Origin: Gandjariella thermophila
GTDB lineage: Bacteria > Actinomycetota > Actinomycetes > Mycobacteriales > Pseudonocardiaceae
Direction of reading: 5' to 3'
DNA: 64,000 bases
Assembly (NCBI RefSeq): GCF_005405885.1
Contig: NZ_BJFL01000012.1
Span: 62,001-126,000, forward strand
The notes under the pieces were generated by a model. It was not told where the DNA came from. It saw nothing but the letters and a program-made list of their open reading frames with translations, and ran no database searches. Positions within the stretch are counted from its first letter, which is position 1, and the number at the start of each line of letters is the position of its first letter. A program made the position numbers and the translations under genes. Shown in pieces: positions 14,503 through 23,035 of the stretch.

Positions 14503-15980
14503 CCGGCGCCGCACCGGGCGGCGGTCAGGGCGGATGGGGGAACGACCTGGTCGACGCGGCATGGGCGATGCTCAACGGCGCCCTCGGCCTGTACCGGGAC
14601 AACCCGCGTACCGCACACTGGCTGCGCGACCAACTCGCCCGGTTCGACGAGCCGCTGCGGGTCACCGTCGCCGGGCTGCCCGGCTCCGGCAAGTCGACGC
14701 TGGTGAACGCGATCGTCGGGGAGGAGGTCGCGCCGATCCGGACGGCCGACGGCGACGCGGTCACCGGCTGGTACTCCAACGGCGCCGAGCCGAGGGCCAC
14801 CGCCTTCTCGCCGCAGGGCCCGCTGGGCGAGCTTCCGGTCGCGCGCCGGGACAAGCGGCTGCACATCTCCCCGCCGAGCCGGGACGCGGCGCCGGTCAGC
14901 CGGCTGGTGGTGGACTGGCCGGCCCGGGCGTTGCGGGACTTCACCCTGGTCGACCCGCCGGGGTCGGAGGTGGCCGACGAGGACGGCGTGCGCCAGGTCA
15001 CCGCCGAGGCGGACGCGGTGATCTACCTGATGCGCCGCATGCACCGAACCGATCTGCGCCTGCTGCGCGCGGTGCAGGACGGCCCGCTGGCCAGGAGCAC
15101 CCGGGTGAACACCATTCTGGTGCTCTGCCGGGCGGACGAGGTCGGCGCGGGCCGGGTCGACGCGCTGTCCTCGGCGAAGCAGGTGGCCAGGCGGCTGCGC
15201 CGGGACCCGGCGGTGCGCGGGCTGTGCCAGAACGTGATCGCGGTGGCCGGGCTGGTCGCCCAGGCCGGCCGGACGCTGCGCGAGGCCGAGTTCGCCGCGC
15301 TGTCCGCGCTGGCCGGGAGACCGAGGGACGAGCTGGACCGGGTGCTGCTGTCCACCGACCGGTTCACGGCCGCGGAGCTGCGACTCCCGGTCGGACCGGA
15401 CGTGCGCCGCGCGCTGCTGGACCGCTTCGGCCTGTTCGGGGTGCGGTTGGCCACCACGCTGATCCGCACCGGCTGCGACACGCACCCCAAGCTGGCCGGC
15501 CAACTCGTGCAGCGCAGCGGGCTGAGCGAGCTGCGCGAGTCGATCGCCAGCTACTTCACCGACCGGCACGAGGTGCTGAAGGCGCGGTCCGCGCTGATCG
15601 CACTGGGCAGCGTGGTACGCGCGGACTCCCGCCCGGAGGCCGGGCGGCTGGCCGCCGACGCCGAGCGCGCGCTGTGCGGCGCGCACGACTTCCGCGAGCT
15701 GCGCCTGCTCGCGGCCCTACAGGTCGGCCGGACGCGGTTGCCCGAGGGCCTGGACGAGGAGGCGGGGCGGCTGGTGGGCGCGGAGGGCGTCAGCCCGGCC
15801 GCGCGTCTCGGCTTCGGCGAGGGCGCCACCGAGCCGGAACTGCGCGCCGCCCTGCTGGACGCGCTGCGCCGCTGGCAGGAGGTGGCGGCCGATCCGCTGC
15901 TCAATCACGACCAGCGGTACGCGGCGCGCATCGTGGTGCGCACCTGCGAGGGCATGCTGGCGGCTCCGCAGCGGTACTGA
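14499..15980 (+). CDS. iniC: IniC-like dynamin family GTPase
   Basis: A 493-residue dynamin-like GTPase, the partner of IniA. G1 is canonical: GLPGSGKS (59-66). G3 is DPPG (152-155) instead of DTPG, and the G4 position reads CRAD (210-213) instead of T/NKxD, so guanine specificity may be relaxed. The same kind of degeneracy occurs in other IniC-like proteins. No clear membrane helix is present, unlike IniA. It starts by ATGA overlap with iniA. The weakened G4 suggests a structural or regulatory role within an IniA-IniC complex. Confidence 0.86.
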   Translation: MTGAAPGGGQGGWGNDLVDAAWAMLNGALGLYRDNPRTAHWLRDQLARFDEPLRVTVAGLPGSGKSTLVNAIVGEEVAPIRTADGDAVTGWYSNGAEPRATAFSPQGPLGELPVARRDKRLHISPPSRDAAPVSRLVVDWPARALRDFTLVDPPGSEVADEDGVRQVTAEADAVIYLMRRMHRTDLRLLRAVQDGPLARSTRVNTILVLCRADEVGAGRVDALSSAKQVARRLRRDPAVRGLCQNVIAVAGLVAQAGRTLREAEFAALSALAGRPRDELDRVLLSTDRFTAAELRLPVGPDVRRALLDRFGLFGVRLATTLIRTGCDTHPKLAGQLVQRSGLSELRESIASYFTDRHEVLKARSALIALGSVVRADSRPEAGRLAADAERALCGAHDFRELRLLAALQVGRTRLPEGLDEEAGRLVGAEGVSPAARLGFGEGATEPELRAALLDALRRWQEVAADPLLNHDQRYAARIVVRTCEGMLAAPQRY

Positions 15981-15997
15981 CGCGGCCTTCCTTTTCC

Positions 15998-16011
15998 GCC
16001 GCGATCGCGGC
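15998..16011 (+). terminator. 14-bp palindrome downstream of iniC
   Basis: Perfect palindrome GCCGCGATCGCGGC, 18 nt after the iniC stop. It can form a short stem of 5 bp with a 4-nt loop. It is the only hairpin-like element before the next promoter. GC-rich palindromes are common here, so this is a weak call. Confidence 0.3.
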
Positions 16012-16105
16012 CCTGGCGCGCGCCTTGGTCACGTTGGCTGCCGCGACCCGACGTACGCATGAGGAAGCACCCGACCGATCGGCGGACAGTTCTCATGGAG
16101 ATTAG

Positions 16106-16125
16106 CTCTCAATGAGAGGTACTGT
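16106..16125 (+). promoter_or_regulatory. MarR operator and leaderless promoter
   Basis: CTCTCA-A-TGAGAG (16106-16118) is a near-perfect palindrome directly before a TACTGT -10 hexamer (16120-16125). The ATG at 16132 is 6 nt after the hexamer, which predicts a leaderless mRNA. A second TCTC/GAGA dyad lies at 16091-16101. An operator between -35 and -10 fits autorepression by the MarR protein encoded next. Confidence 0.55.
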
Positions 16126-16131
16126 GGTGGC

Positions 16132-16584
16132 ATGGCAACCGTGCTGGCCGACGAGCTGATGGCCGCGGTCGCCGGGCTGCGCCGGCTGATCCGGCGGCGG
16201 CTGCGGGACCGCTGGCCGGGTGAGCGGCTGCGTGGCGCGGAGGTGGAGCTGTTGCGGGTGGTGGAGGACCAGCCCGGTATCGGCGTCGCCGCGGCCGCGC
16301 GTGAGCTGCACCTGGCGGGGAACTCGGTGAGCACGCTGGTCAACCGGCTGGTGGACGCCGGCCTGCTGTCCCGGGAGACCGATCCGAGCGATCGCCGGGC
16401 CGCGCGGCTGAGGCTGACGCCGGCGGCGGCGCACCGGCTCACCGCGTGGCGGCAGGCGCGCAGCGAGTTGGTCGGTCGCGCGCTCGCCGGTCTCGACGCC
16501 GCCGACGTCGAGGCGATCGAGCAGGCCCTGCCGGCCCTGCGCCGCCTGGCCGAGCGCCTGGCCGGCAGCGGGGAGTCCCCGTGA
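16132..16584 (+). CDS. MarR family transcriptional regulator
   Basis: A 150-residue winged-helix repressor of the MarR family. The recognition region (LHLAGNSVSTLVNRLVDAGL) and the wing with the family signature ETDPSDRRAARLRLT are clear. It probably dimerises through its end helices and releases DNA on binding a lipophilic compound. It precedes a two-gene ABC exporter by 63 nt on the same strand, a common arrangement for drug-responsive efflux. A palindromic operator lies immediately upstream of its own start, consistent with autoregulation of the three-gene unit. Confidence 0.92.
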   Translation: MATVLADELMAAVAGLRRLIRRRLRDRWPGERLRGAEVELLRVVEDQPGIGVAAAARELHLAGNSVSTLVNRLVDAGLLSRETDPSDRRAARLRLTPAAAHRLTAWRQARSELVGRALAGLDAADVEAIEQALPALRRLAERLAGSGESP

Positions 16585-16647
16585 CCGGCGCGAGCCATGG
16601 CGAGGGCGGTGAGCTCGCCGCAGACTCGCGGACATGAAGGAGCGGCC

Positions 16648-17454
16648 ATGACGGACGACCTCCCGGCCGTGCGGTGTACTGGCCTGCGGTACGCGTTCGG
16701 CGACAACGTCGCGGTGGACGGGGTCGATCTCACCGTCCGGCCCGGTGAGGTGTTCGGCCTGCTCGGCCCGAACGGCGCCGGCAAGACCACCACGATCCGG
16801 CTGATCACCACGCTGCTGCGGGCGCCGTCCGGGGTGGTTCAGGTGTTCGGCGTGGACGTGGCACGGCACCGGATGGCGGTCCGCCGGATGGTCGGTTACG
16901 TGCCGCAGCAGCTCTCCGCCGACTCAGCGCTGACCGGTCGGGAGAACGTCGCGCTGTTCGCCCGGTTGTTCGACGTGCCGCGCGGCCAGCGGCGGGTGCG
17001 GGTGGACGAGTCGCTGGCCATGGTCGGCCTGGGCGATGCGGCCGACCGGCTGGCGGGCACCTACTCCGGCGGCATGATCCGCCGCCTGGAGCTGGCCCAG
17101 GCGTTGGTCAACGCGCCGCGACTGCTGATCCTGGACGAGCCGACCATCGGGCTGGACCCGGTGGCCAGGGCGAGCGTCTGGCGGCGGATCGGCGAGGTCC
17201 GCGAGCAGACCGGGATGACCGTGCTGGTCACCACGCACTACATGGACGAGGCCGACCAGTTCTGCGACCGCATCGCGCTGATGCACCGCGGCCGGCTGCG
17301 CGCGCTGGGCACGCCCGCCGAACTCAAGGCGAACCTCGGCCGGGAGTCCACTTTGGACGACGTCTTCCGCGTGATCACCGGAGACGACCTCGAATCGGGG
17401 GGAGGGATCAGGGATGTCCGCGCCGCCCGCCGCACGGCCCGCCGTCTCGGCTGA
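16648..17454 (+). CDS. ABC transporter ATP-binding protein, DrrA type
   Basis: The 268-residue ATPase of a daunorubicin-resistance-like exporter. Walker A GPNGAGKTT, Q-loop YVPQQ, signature YSGGM, Walker B LLILDEP and the switch histidine in TTHYMDEADQ are all intact. The C-terminus has the short extension typical of DrrA proteins. ATG 16648 follows AAGGAG; an upstream GTG-initiated frame is unlikely. Its 3' end overlaps the permease gene by 41 nt, so both are made together. The exported substrate is unknown; drugs or lipids are usual for this family. Confidence 0.95.
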   Translation: MTDDLPAVRCTGLRYAFGDNVAVDGVDLTVRPGEVFGLLGPNGAGKTTTIRLITTLLRAPSGVVQVFGVDVARHRMAVRRMVGYVPQQLSADSALTGRENVALFARLFDVPRGQRRVRVDESLAMVGLGDAADRLAGTYSGGMIRRLELAQALVNAPRLLILDEPTIGLDPVARASVWRRIGEVREQTGMTVLVTTHYMDEADQFCDRIALMHRGRLRALGTPAELKANLGRESTLDDVFRVITGDDLESGGGIRDVRAARRTARRLG

Positions 17455-18232
17455 GAACGCGCCGAACCCGGTCCGCCAGTTGGCGTCCCGGGTGGGCACG
17501 ATGTGCCTGGTCGAGTTGCAGAAGCTGCGGCACGACCGCACCGAACTGGTGACCAGGGCGATCCAGCCCGCGCTGTGGTTGCTGGTGTTCGGCGAAACCT
17601 TCACCCGCATCCGGGCTATCCCGACCGGGTCGACCCCGTACCTGGACTACCTCGCGCCGGGCATCCTGGCGCAGTCCGCGCTATTCGTGGCGATCTTCTT
17701 CGGCATCCAGATCATCTGGGAGCGGGACGCCGGCGTGCTGGCCAAGCTGCTGGTCACACCCACGCCGCGGGCCGCTCTGGTCACCGGCAAGGCGTTCGCC
17801 GCCGGGGTGCGCGCACTCGCCCAGGCGGTGATCGTGCTGGTGCTGGCCGCGCTGCTCGGCGTCGCGCTGACCGCGAACCCGCTGAAGCTGCTGGGTGTGG
17901 CGGCCGCACTGGTGCTCGGCTCGGCTTTCTTCTGTTGCCTGTCGATCACGATTGCCGGACTGGTGTTGAGCCGGGAACGGTTGATGGGTATCGGTCAGGC
18001 GATCACCATGCCGCTGTTCTTCGCGTCCAACGCTCTCTATCCGGTCGACATCATGCCGACCTGGTTGCGTGTGCTGAACCACGTGAATCCGTTGAGTTAC
18101 GAGGTGGACGCGGTGCGCGGCCTGCTGATCGGCACCCCGAGCCGGTTGGCGCTGGACTTCGGTGTCCTGGTACTGGCCGCCGTGGTGGCGATCGCGGTGG
18201 CTTCTGCTCTGCTCGGCCGGCTGACCAGATAA
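17414..18232 (+). CDS. ABC-2 type transporter permease, DrrB type
   Basis: A 272-residue integral membrane protein with six predicted helices and an ABC-2 fold. The N-terminal cytoplasmic stretch (about 40 residues) contains the coupling region ELQKLRHDRTELVTRAIQP. The segment LAPGILAQSALFVAIFFG and the late PMTWLRV-like segment (IMPTWLRVLNHVNPLSYEVD) are characteristic of DrrB permeases. It follows the ATPase with overlap and uses ATG 17414 behind a purine-rich tract. Two copies presumably pair with two ATPase subunits. Confidence 0.95.
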   Translation: MSAPPAARPAVSAENAPNPVRQLASRVGTMCLVELQKLRHDRTELVTRAIQPALWLLVFGETFTRIRAIPTGSTPYLDYLAPGILAQSALFVAIFFGIQIIWERDAGVLAKLLVTPTPRAALVTGKAFAAGVRALAQAVIVLVLAALLGVALTANPLKLLGVAAALVLGSAFFCCLSITIAGLVLSRERLMGIGQAITMPLFFASNALYPVDIMPTWLRVLNHVNPLSYEVDAVRGLLIGTPSRLALDFGVLVLAAVVAIAVASALLGRLTR

Positions 18233-18315
18233 CCAGGCGTGGTCGCGCGGCGTCACGGAATCGAGTCGGACTCACCAATCATGATGAAATTCGGCTCGCG
18301 GACTCGTGGTCGGCC

Positions 18316-18321
18316 TAAAGT
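18316..18321 (+). promoter_or_regulatory. -10 box (TAAAGT) of a leaderless J-domain gene
   Basis: TAAAGT sits 6 nt before GTG 18328, the only A/T-rich hexamer near the start. An 11-bp palindrome, GAGTC-G-GACTC, at 18263-18273 lies about 40 bp further upstream and may be an operator. Transcription from this box would begin at or next to the start codon. Confidence 0.4.
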
Positions 18322-18327
18322 GATCGC

Positions 18328-19611
18328 GTGGTTGCGGTGGACTACTACGACCTCCTCGGGGTCAAGCGCGGCGCCAGCACCGACGAGATCAAAAAGGCAT
18401 ACCGCAGCAAGGCGCGCAAACTACATCCCGACCGCGGCGGCGATGCGGCGTGGTTCAGCCTGCTCAGCGAGGCGTACCAGACGCTCGCCGATCCCGGCCG
18501 CCGGGCCACCTACGACCGCCGGGAATCCGTGCGCAGCAGGATCGAGCGGTCGGTGCCGGAGAAGGCCGAGTCCGCGCGACCCAAGGCGCCCACCGGTCCG
18601 CGGGTGCCCGACCTGGACGCCGCGCAGATCCCGTGGCGGCGCCGGGTCGATCCGGACACCGAGGTGGCCTGGACGCCACCGTTCGACCACGACCGGCGGC
18701 CGCTCTCCATCGCCGGAGCGATCTGGGGCGCGCTCTGGCTGGTCGGCACGGTGGGCAGCGTCACCGGCGCGATCAACGCGTCCATCCCCGGAATCGCGGA
18801 CGCGGCCGTGCTGCTGGTGATGGTCGTTCCCGGGCTGCACGTCGTGCTCTGCATGACCGGTCGCTGGCTGGCCCCGCTGGGCTGGATGTCCTACGGGCTG
18901 GCGCTGCTGCTCGGCGTCGGCGGCATTGGCCTGATGGTCACCGGGCACATGATCACCGGGTTACTCCTGCTGATGTTCGGCGCCGGCATCCCGGTCGTCG
19001 CGGTGTTCGCGCTGCGGGACGCCAGGGCGCGCGTGGCCGACCGCATGTTCACCCCGGAGATCCGGGCCCGACGGGTGTTCGGCAGGCCGGCGCCGGCGCG
19101 GATCTTCGGTGCGTCCGTGCGCCACCCGCACGAGGCGCGGCGGGAGTTGGCCGTGCGGCTCACCGCCGACCTGCTGGCGCGCTACGTCACCGACATCCCC
19201 TCGGCCCGGGTGTTCCACCAGGTGACCTGGCCGGGTACCGAGTTCCCCGAGGTGGACCACGCCGTGCTGTGCGGGCACCGGCTGGTGCTGATCGACTCGA
19301 TGATCTGGCCCGGCGGCAGGTACACCGTCGACCGGCAGGGCTACATCCAGCGGGACGGGAAGTCCTTCGGTGGCGGCGCGCTGGTGCTGGGCGAGGCCGC
19401 CCGCGCCTTCCAACTCCTGCTGCCCCGGCTGGAGGTGCGCGGCGTGGTGCTGGTCTGGCCGGAGACCTCCGACGCCGCTGCGTCGAGCACCTGGGAGGGC
19501 ACGGACGTCGCGGTGACCGGCGCCGAGGGGTTCGTCCGCGAGGTCGGCGACTGGCTCGCTGGCCAGCCCACCACCGTGGACCGCAACGTGCTGGCCGTGT
19601 TGCTGACCTGA
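18328..19611 (+). CDS. J-domain membrane protein with C-terminal NERD-like domain
   Basis: A 427-residue protein with three parts. The N-terminal J-domain (about 5-66) contains the essential HPD motif (33-35), so it could stimulate an Hsp70 ATPase. Residues of about 130-230 form four hydrophobic helices. The C-terminal half has the beta-rich pattern ([20 protein letters not shown], then the [11 protein letters not shown] segment) seen in nuclease-related (NERD) domains. This domain mix recurs in actinobacteria as a membrane J-protein; no function is established. It lies 7.6 kb from an unusual Hsp70 gene in the same window. GTG 18328 is the likely start. Confidence 0.84.
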   Translation: MVAVDYYDLLGVKRGASTDEIKKAYRSKARKLHPDRGGDAAWFSLLSEAYQTLADPGRRATYDRRESVRSRIERSVPEKAESARPKAPTGPRVPDLDAAQIPWRRRVDPDTEVAWTPPFDHDRRPLSIAGAIWGALWLVGTVGSVTGAINASIPGIADAAVLLVMVVPGLHVVLCMTGRWLAPLGWMSYGLALLLGVGGIGLMVTGHMITGLLLLMFGAGIPVVAVFALRDARARVADRMFTPEIRARRVFGRPAPARIFGASVRHPHEARRELAVRLTADLLARYVTDIPSARVFHQVTWPGTEFPEVDHAVLCGHRLVLIDSMIWPGGRYTVDRQGYIQRDGKSFGGGALVLGEAARAFQLLLPRLEVRGVVLVWPETSDAAASSTWEGTDVAVTGAEGFVREVGDWLAGQPTTVDRNVLAVLLT

Positions 19612-19620
19612 CAGCACCGG

Positions 19621-19653
19621 GCCCGGCTCGGCCGCTTGCTCAGCTTGCCGGGC
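19621..19653. terminator. Hairpin between convergent J-domain and arginine deiminase genes
   Basis: GCCCGGC (19621-19627) pairs with GCCGGGC (19647-19653) across a 19-nt loop. It lies between two convergent stops, where a bidirectional terminator is expected. The stem is short, so confidence is low. Confidence 0.35.
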
Positions 19654-19673
19654 TCGGTCAGTGCGCGGCTTGC

Positions 19674-20921
19674 TCAGCGCAACGGCGCGCGGTCGATCGG
19701 GCAGGACATGCAGCGTGGCCCACCGCGGCCGGAGCCCAACTCGGAGCCGGAGATGCGCAGCACCTCGATGCCCGCCTCCTCGAGGCGTTTGTTGGTCTCC
19801 ACATTGCGCTCGTAGGCGACCAGCACCCCGGGTGCGATTGCCAGGGTGTTGTTGCCGTCGTCCCACTGCTCCCGCTCGGCGGTCACCGGGTCCAGGCCGG
19901 TCTCGATCGCGCGGAGCCGTTCGATGCCCATCGCCTCCGCCGCCGCGGCCAGGAACGGCACAGGGCCGGAGACCGCGACGCCGTCGGACCCGTTGGGCCG
20001 CAACGGGTAGGCGGACAGGCTGTCGCGCACCGCCGGGTACATCACCATCGCGTCCCGGTCCACCATGGTGCACACGGTGTCCAGGTGCATGGTGGCGCGT
20101 GCCTGCGCGATCGGCACCGCGAGCACGGTGTGCGCCAGGCCGTCGGCGAACACCGAGCGGGCGAAGGACTCCGCCCCGGCTGGCGTGGTGCGTTCACCGA
20201 CGCCGACGGCGAGCACGCCCGGGGCCAGCAGTAGCACGTCGCCGCCCTCCAGCGGCGCCGAGTGCGCCCCGTAGGCGCGACCGGTGCGGCGGAACCGCGG
20301 GTGATAGGCGTAGACCAGGTCGGTCAGCGCGGTCTCCCGGCTGCGCGCCGGCATGGCCAGCGAGGTGATCGCCACCCGGTCGCCCACCCATACCGACGAG
20401 TCGCGGGTGAACAGCAGGTTGGGCAACGGTTCCAGGGCGAAGTCGTGCGGGTGGTGCATCTTCCGCACCAGCGAGGCGCCCTCGGCGGCGGGCAGTTCCT
20501 CGAAGGTCAGGCCGGCCGTCAGCATGCCGGCAAGTTCCTCGGGGCCGGCGCTGGAGAGGTAGGAGCGGACCGCGTCGGCGAGGTCGATGCCGAGTCGCCG
20601 CTCGTCCACCGCGGAGTGAATCCCGGCGGCCCGGGCTCGCCCGTCGGACAGCGCGGTGACCAGCAGATCGGCCAGCAGCAGCACCTCGACGCCGCGGGCC
20701 CGCATCAATTCGGCGAAGGCGTCGTGCTCCTCCTGGGCGCGGTCCACCCACGGGATGCCGTCGAAGAGCAATTGGTCGTTGTTCCGCGGGGTGAGTCGCT
20801 TCAGTTCGGCGCCCGGCCGGTGCAGCAGCACGGTGCGCAACGGGCCAACTTCGCTGTCCACCCGGGGAGCCGGACCCTGCTCGGCGATCAACTCCTCGGC
20901 AGCCGTTGATTGCGCGGTCAC
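19674..20921 (-). CDS. arcA: Arginine deiminase
   Basis: Converts L-arginine to citrulline and ammonia. The 415-residue protein has the family motifs: [21 protein letters not shown], and a C-terminal GGPRCMSCP whose first cysteine (about 404) is the expected nucleophile. The enzyme is cytoplasmic. The frame opens 13 residues upstream at ATG 20960, but GTG 20921 gives the usual N-terminus; the Shine-Dalgarno is weak in both cases. No arcB, arcC or arginine/ornithine antiporter is nearby, so it stands alone, as in some mycobacteria. It may serve acid tolerance or arginine catabolism rather than fermentation. Confidence 0.95.
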   Translation of the reverse strand: MTAQSTAAEELIAEQGPAPRVDSEVGPLRTVLLHRPGAELKRLTPRNNDQLLFDGIPWVDRAQEEHDAFAELMRARGVEVLLLADLLVTALSDGRARAAGIHSAVDERRLGIDLADAVRSYLSSAGPEELAGMLTAGLTFEELPAAEGASLVRKMHHPHDFALEPLPNLLFTRDSSVWVGDRVAITSLAMPARSRETALTDLVYAYHPRFRRTGRAYGAHSAPLEGGDVLLLAPGVLAVGVGERTTPAGAESFARSVFADGLAHTVLAVPIAQARATMHLDTVCTMVDRDAMVMYPAVRDSLSAYPLRPNGSDGVAVSGPVPFLAAAAEAMGIERLRAIETGLDPVTAEREQWDDGNNTLAIAPGVLVAYERNVETNKRLEEAGIEVLRISGSELGSGRGGPRCMSCPIDRAPLR

Positions 20922-21153
20922 GCCATGCAGGGTAGCGGCTGCGGCGGTGGATGGCTGCACCCAACCGCCAACGTACGAGCGAGATCCTCGAATATCGCGG
21001 TTTAGAAGAGCTGATCGTTAACCAGGACGCCTCTTCCTAGGGTGAATCGTTGCGTCCGCGGTCCGGTACGGTGGGGCGACGCCGTGCTCCTGGGGGCGAG
21101 ATCCGGCCACTTCGGAAACCTGGGGTCAGACGTGATAGCCGTCACATTGGATT

Positions 21154-21960
21154 TCAGGGCAGCCACCGGACGTGGCCGTGCAGCACGGTGTAGCCGACGA
21201 AGGCCACCACGTCGAGGAGTGCATGCGCGACGACCAGCGCCCACAGCCGGTTGGTGCGCTGCCACGCCCGGCCGAACACCAGCCCCATCACGACGTTGCC
21301 GAGAAAGCCGCCGAAGCCCTGGTAGAGGTGGTACGAGCCGCGCAGTACGGCGGAGGCCAGCAGCGAACGGTTCTCCCGCCAGCCGAACTGGCGGAGCCGG
21401 GTGATCAGGTAGCCGACCACCAGGGCTTCCTCCGCCCACGCGTTCCCGATGGCGGCGAGGACGAGCACCGGAGCCCGCCACCAGGTGTCGGTCAGCGTGG
21501 ACGGCAGCACGGTGAGATTCAGCCCGAGCGCGCGGGCGAGCAGGTAGAAGCCGAGTCCTGGAATGCCGATCAGCGCGGCCAGACCGACGCCCTTCGCGAG
21601 GTCACCCGCCGGATGCCGGCGGTCCAGCCCGATCTCCCGGGCGCGGGTGCCGGTGCGCCACAGCAGGTACACGCCGAGGGCGCCCCAGGCGGCGAGTTGC
21701 AGCACGTTCGCGAGTTGGAGCAGCAGGTCGATCAGGTGTGCGGCGGCCTGCGGAACGTTCAGTGCCACCGACTGCCGGTTCAGCGGCCCGGGCTTGAGGA
21801 GCGAGTCCAGCAGGGACAGCAGGCTGCGCAGCGCCGACAGCCCGAGCGTGATGCTGAAGACGATCAGCAGTTCCCAGGTGGCGGCTCGACGCTGCTCTGC
21901 CTCGTCGATGGTCACGATCCCGGCCGGACGTTCCGGCAGCACCCAGTCGCGCAGCGCCAC
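21154..21960 (-). CDS. CPBP family intramembrane glutamic endopeptidase
   Basis: A 268-residue polytopic membrane protein of the CPBP (Abi/CAAX protease) family. The catalytic Glu pair is in AEEALVVGYLITR, the first conserved His in RGSYHLYQGFGG, and the last in VAHALLDVVAF. About seven or eight hydrophobic segments are visible. The usual EExxxR reads EEALVVGYLITR, so the arginine is shifted, but the Glu and His residues are present. Substrates of bacterial members are mostly unknown. The gene is monocistronic, with 193 bp of unassigned sequence between its stop and the arcA frame. Confidence 0.86.
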   Translation of the reverse strand: MALRDWVLPERPAGIVTIDEAEQRRAATWELLIVFSITLGLSALRSLLSLLDSLLKPGPLNRQSVALNVPQAAAHLIDLLLQLANVLQLAAWGALGVYLLWRTGTRAREIGLDRRHPAGDLAKGVGLAALIGIPGLGFYLLARALGLNLTVLPSTLTDTWWRAPVLVLAAIGNAWAEEALVVGYLITRLRQFGWRENRSLLASAVLRGSYHLYQGFGGFLGNVVMGLVFGRAWQRTNRLWALVVAHALLDVVAFVGYTVLHGHVRWLP

Positions 21961-22107
21961 GCCCGCACGCTACCCGCCCACCGCGCCGCGGTTCCGGCGA
22001 CCGGTCGACCGACGAGGGACGGCGGCGGTCGGCAGCAACCACCCACCCCACCGCAGCCCGCGGCCGAAAACCAGTGGGGCTACCTCGGTAATCGCTCGCC
22101 AGTTCGG

Positions 22108-22887
22108 CTACCGCCCTGATCCTCGGGTGGCGGCGAGGAACGGGCAGCCGACGAGGCGGCGTAGCTCGGCGGCCAACTCGCCGGCGGTGGAAACCGGGCG
22201 GGAGAACGCGATCCGCACGTCGTGATCGGCGTCAGCCGCCTCCACCCGCAGCCGGAGACCGAAGCGGTCCAGGCCGAGCGGCCGCACATGGCCACCCCGC
22301 AACCGCTCCGGCAGGTGCCGCGTGAGCAACCCGACCACGTCACGGTGGGACAGTTCCAGGTGCCGCAGCCAGCCGTCCTCGTCCCGGCAGAACGGGTCGG
22401 GCCGGGCGGCGGCGAACTGGGCGATCTGCACCGAACTGGTGCCCTCCGCGTCGGCCAGCACCAGCGAGGCGGGTACCAGCCGGAGCACGGCGACACCGTG
22501 GCCGACGTCGAGCAGCCGAGGGTCGGCGCGCTCCTCCGCGATGGCAAGCGCCTCCGCCCGCGCCGCCGTCTCGTCCAGCACGTGCAGCCAGCCCGCGATC
22601 CACAGCAGGCCCCGCACCGGTTCGCGCAGCGCGACCGGCGCGGGGTCGGCGATCTCCAGGACGGCGGTCAGGTCTCCGCGCGGCAGTTGCCACGCGGTGG
22701 CCACCAGGGCGTGGTCGTCCGGCAGCAGCAGTGCCGCCGAGCCGTCCGGCTGCACGTGGTGCAGCAACGGCGTCAGCCGCATCGAATCGTCGGCGCAGGG
22801 AATCAGTGTGGCCCGGCCGCCGCGCATGGCGATGGTCCGCGCGCGTTCGGCCGGGTCCGGCGCCGGGGGGCGGCGACTGGCAGACAC
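22108..22887 (-). CDS. DUF2470 domain-containing protein
   Basis: A 259-residue protein with a C-terminal DUF2470 domain (about 170-255), related to the haem-binding end of HugZ-type haem oxygenases. The N-terminal part resembles a split-barrel flavin-type fold without a clear catalytic motif. GTG 22887 is preceded by GGAGG at the right spacing; the longer open frame has no such signal. A 16-bp palindrome resembling an iron-regulator (DtxR/IdeR) site lies directly upstream of the ribosome binding site, which suggests iron-dependent control and fits a haem/iron role. Confidence 0.8.
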   Translation of the reverse strand: MSASRRPPAPDPAERARTIAMRGGRATLIPCADDSMRLTPLLHHVQPDGSAALLLPDDHALVATAWQLPRGDLTAVLEIADPAPVALREPVRGLLWIAGWLHVLDETAARAEALAIAEERADPRLLDVGHGVAVLRLVPASLVLADAEGTSSVQIAQFAAARPDPFCRDEDGWLRHLELSHRDVVGLLTRHLPERLRGGHVRPLGLDRFGLRLRVEAADADHDVRIAFSRPVSTAGELAAELRRLVGCPFLAATRGSGR

Positions 22888-22899
22888 TGGCACCTCCAA

Positions 22900-22919
22900 C
22901 TTAGGTAACCCTAAGCGGA
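22900..22919 (-). promoter_or_regulatory. Possible DtxR/IdeR-type iron box
   Basis: CTTAGG-TAAC-CCTAAG (22900-22915) is a perfect-arm palindrome. Aligned to the known 19-bp IdeR consensus (TTAGGTTAGSCTAACCTAA), positions 22901-22919 match at about 13 of 19. It sits next to the Shine-Dalgarno of the DUF2470 gene, where a bound repressor would block expression in iron-replete cells. Confidence 0.45.
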
Positions 22920-23035
22920 GTGGGTCGCGCGGGGAAGAGCCCGATCGGGCGGCTGGCGATCCCCGCGGCTTCACTGAGTGACGATTGTCACTCCCCGAAC
23001 GGTCGACGGTCGCGACCCCGGCGGATTCAGCCGGG

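Noticed and set aside
21042-21404. A 120-codon plus-strand frame across the CPBP gene start
   Set aside because: It is antisense to the CPBP coding region and Arg-rich; the non-overlapping part (21042-21153) shows no coding signature.
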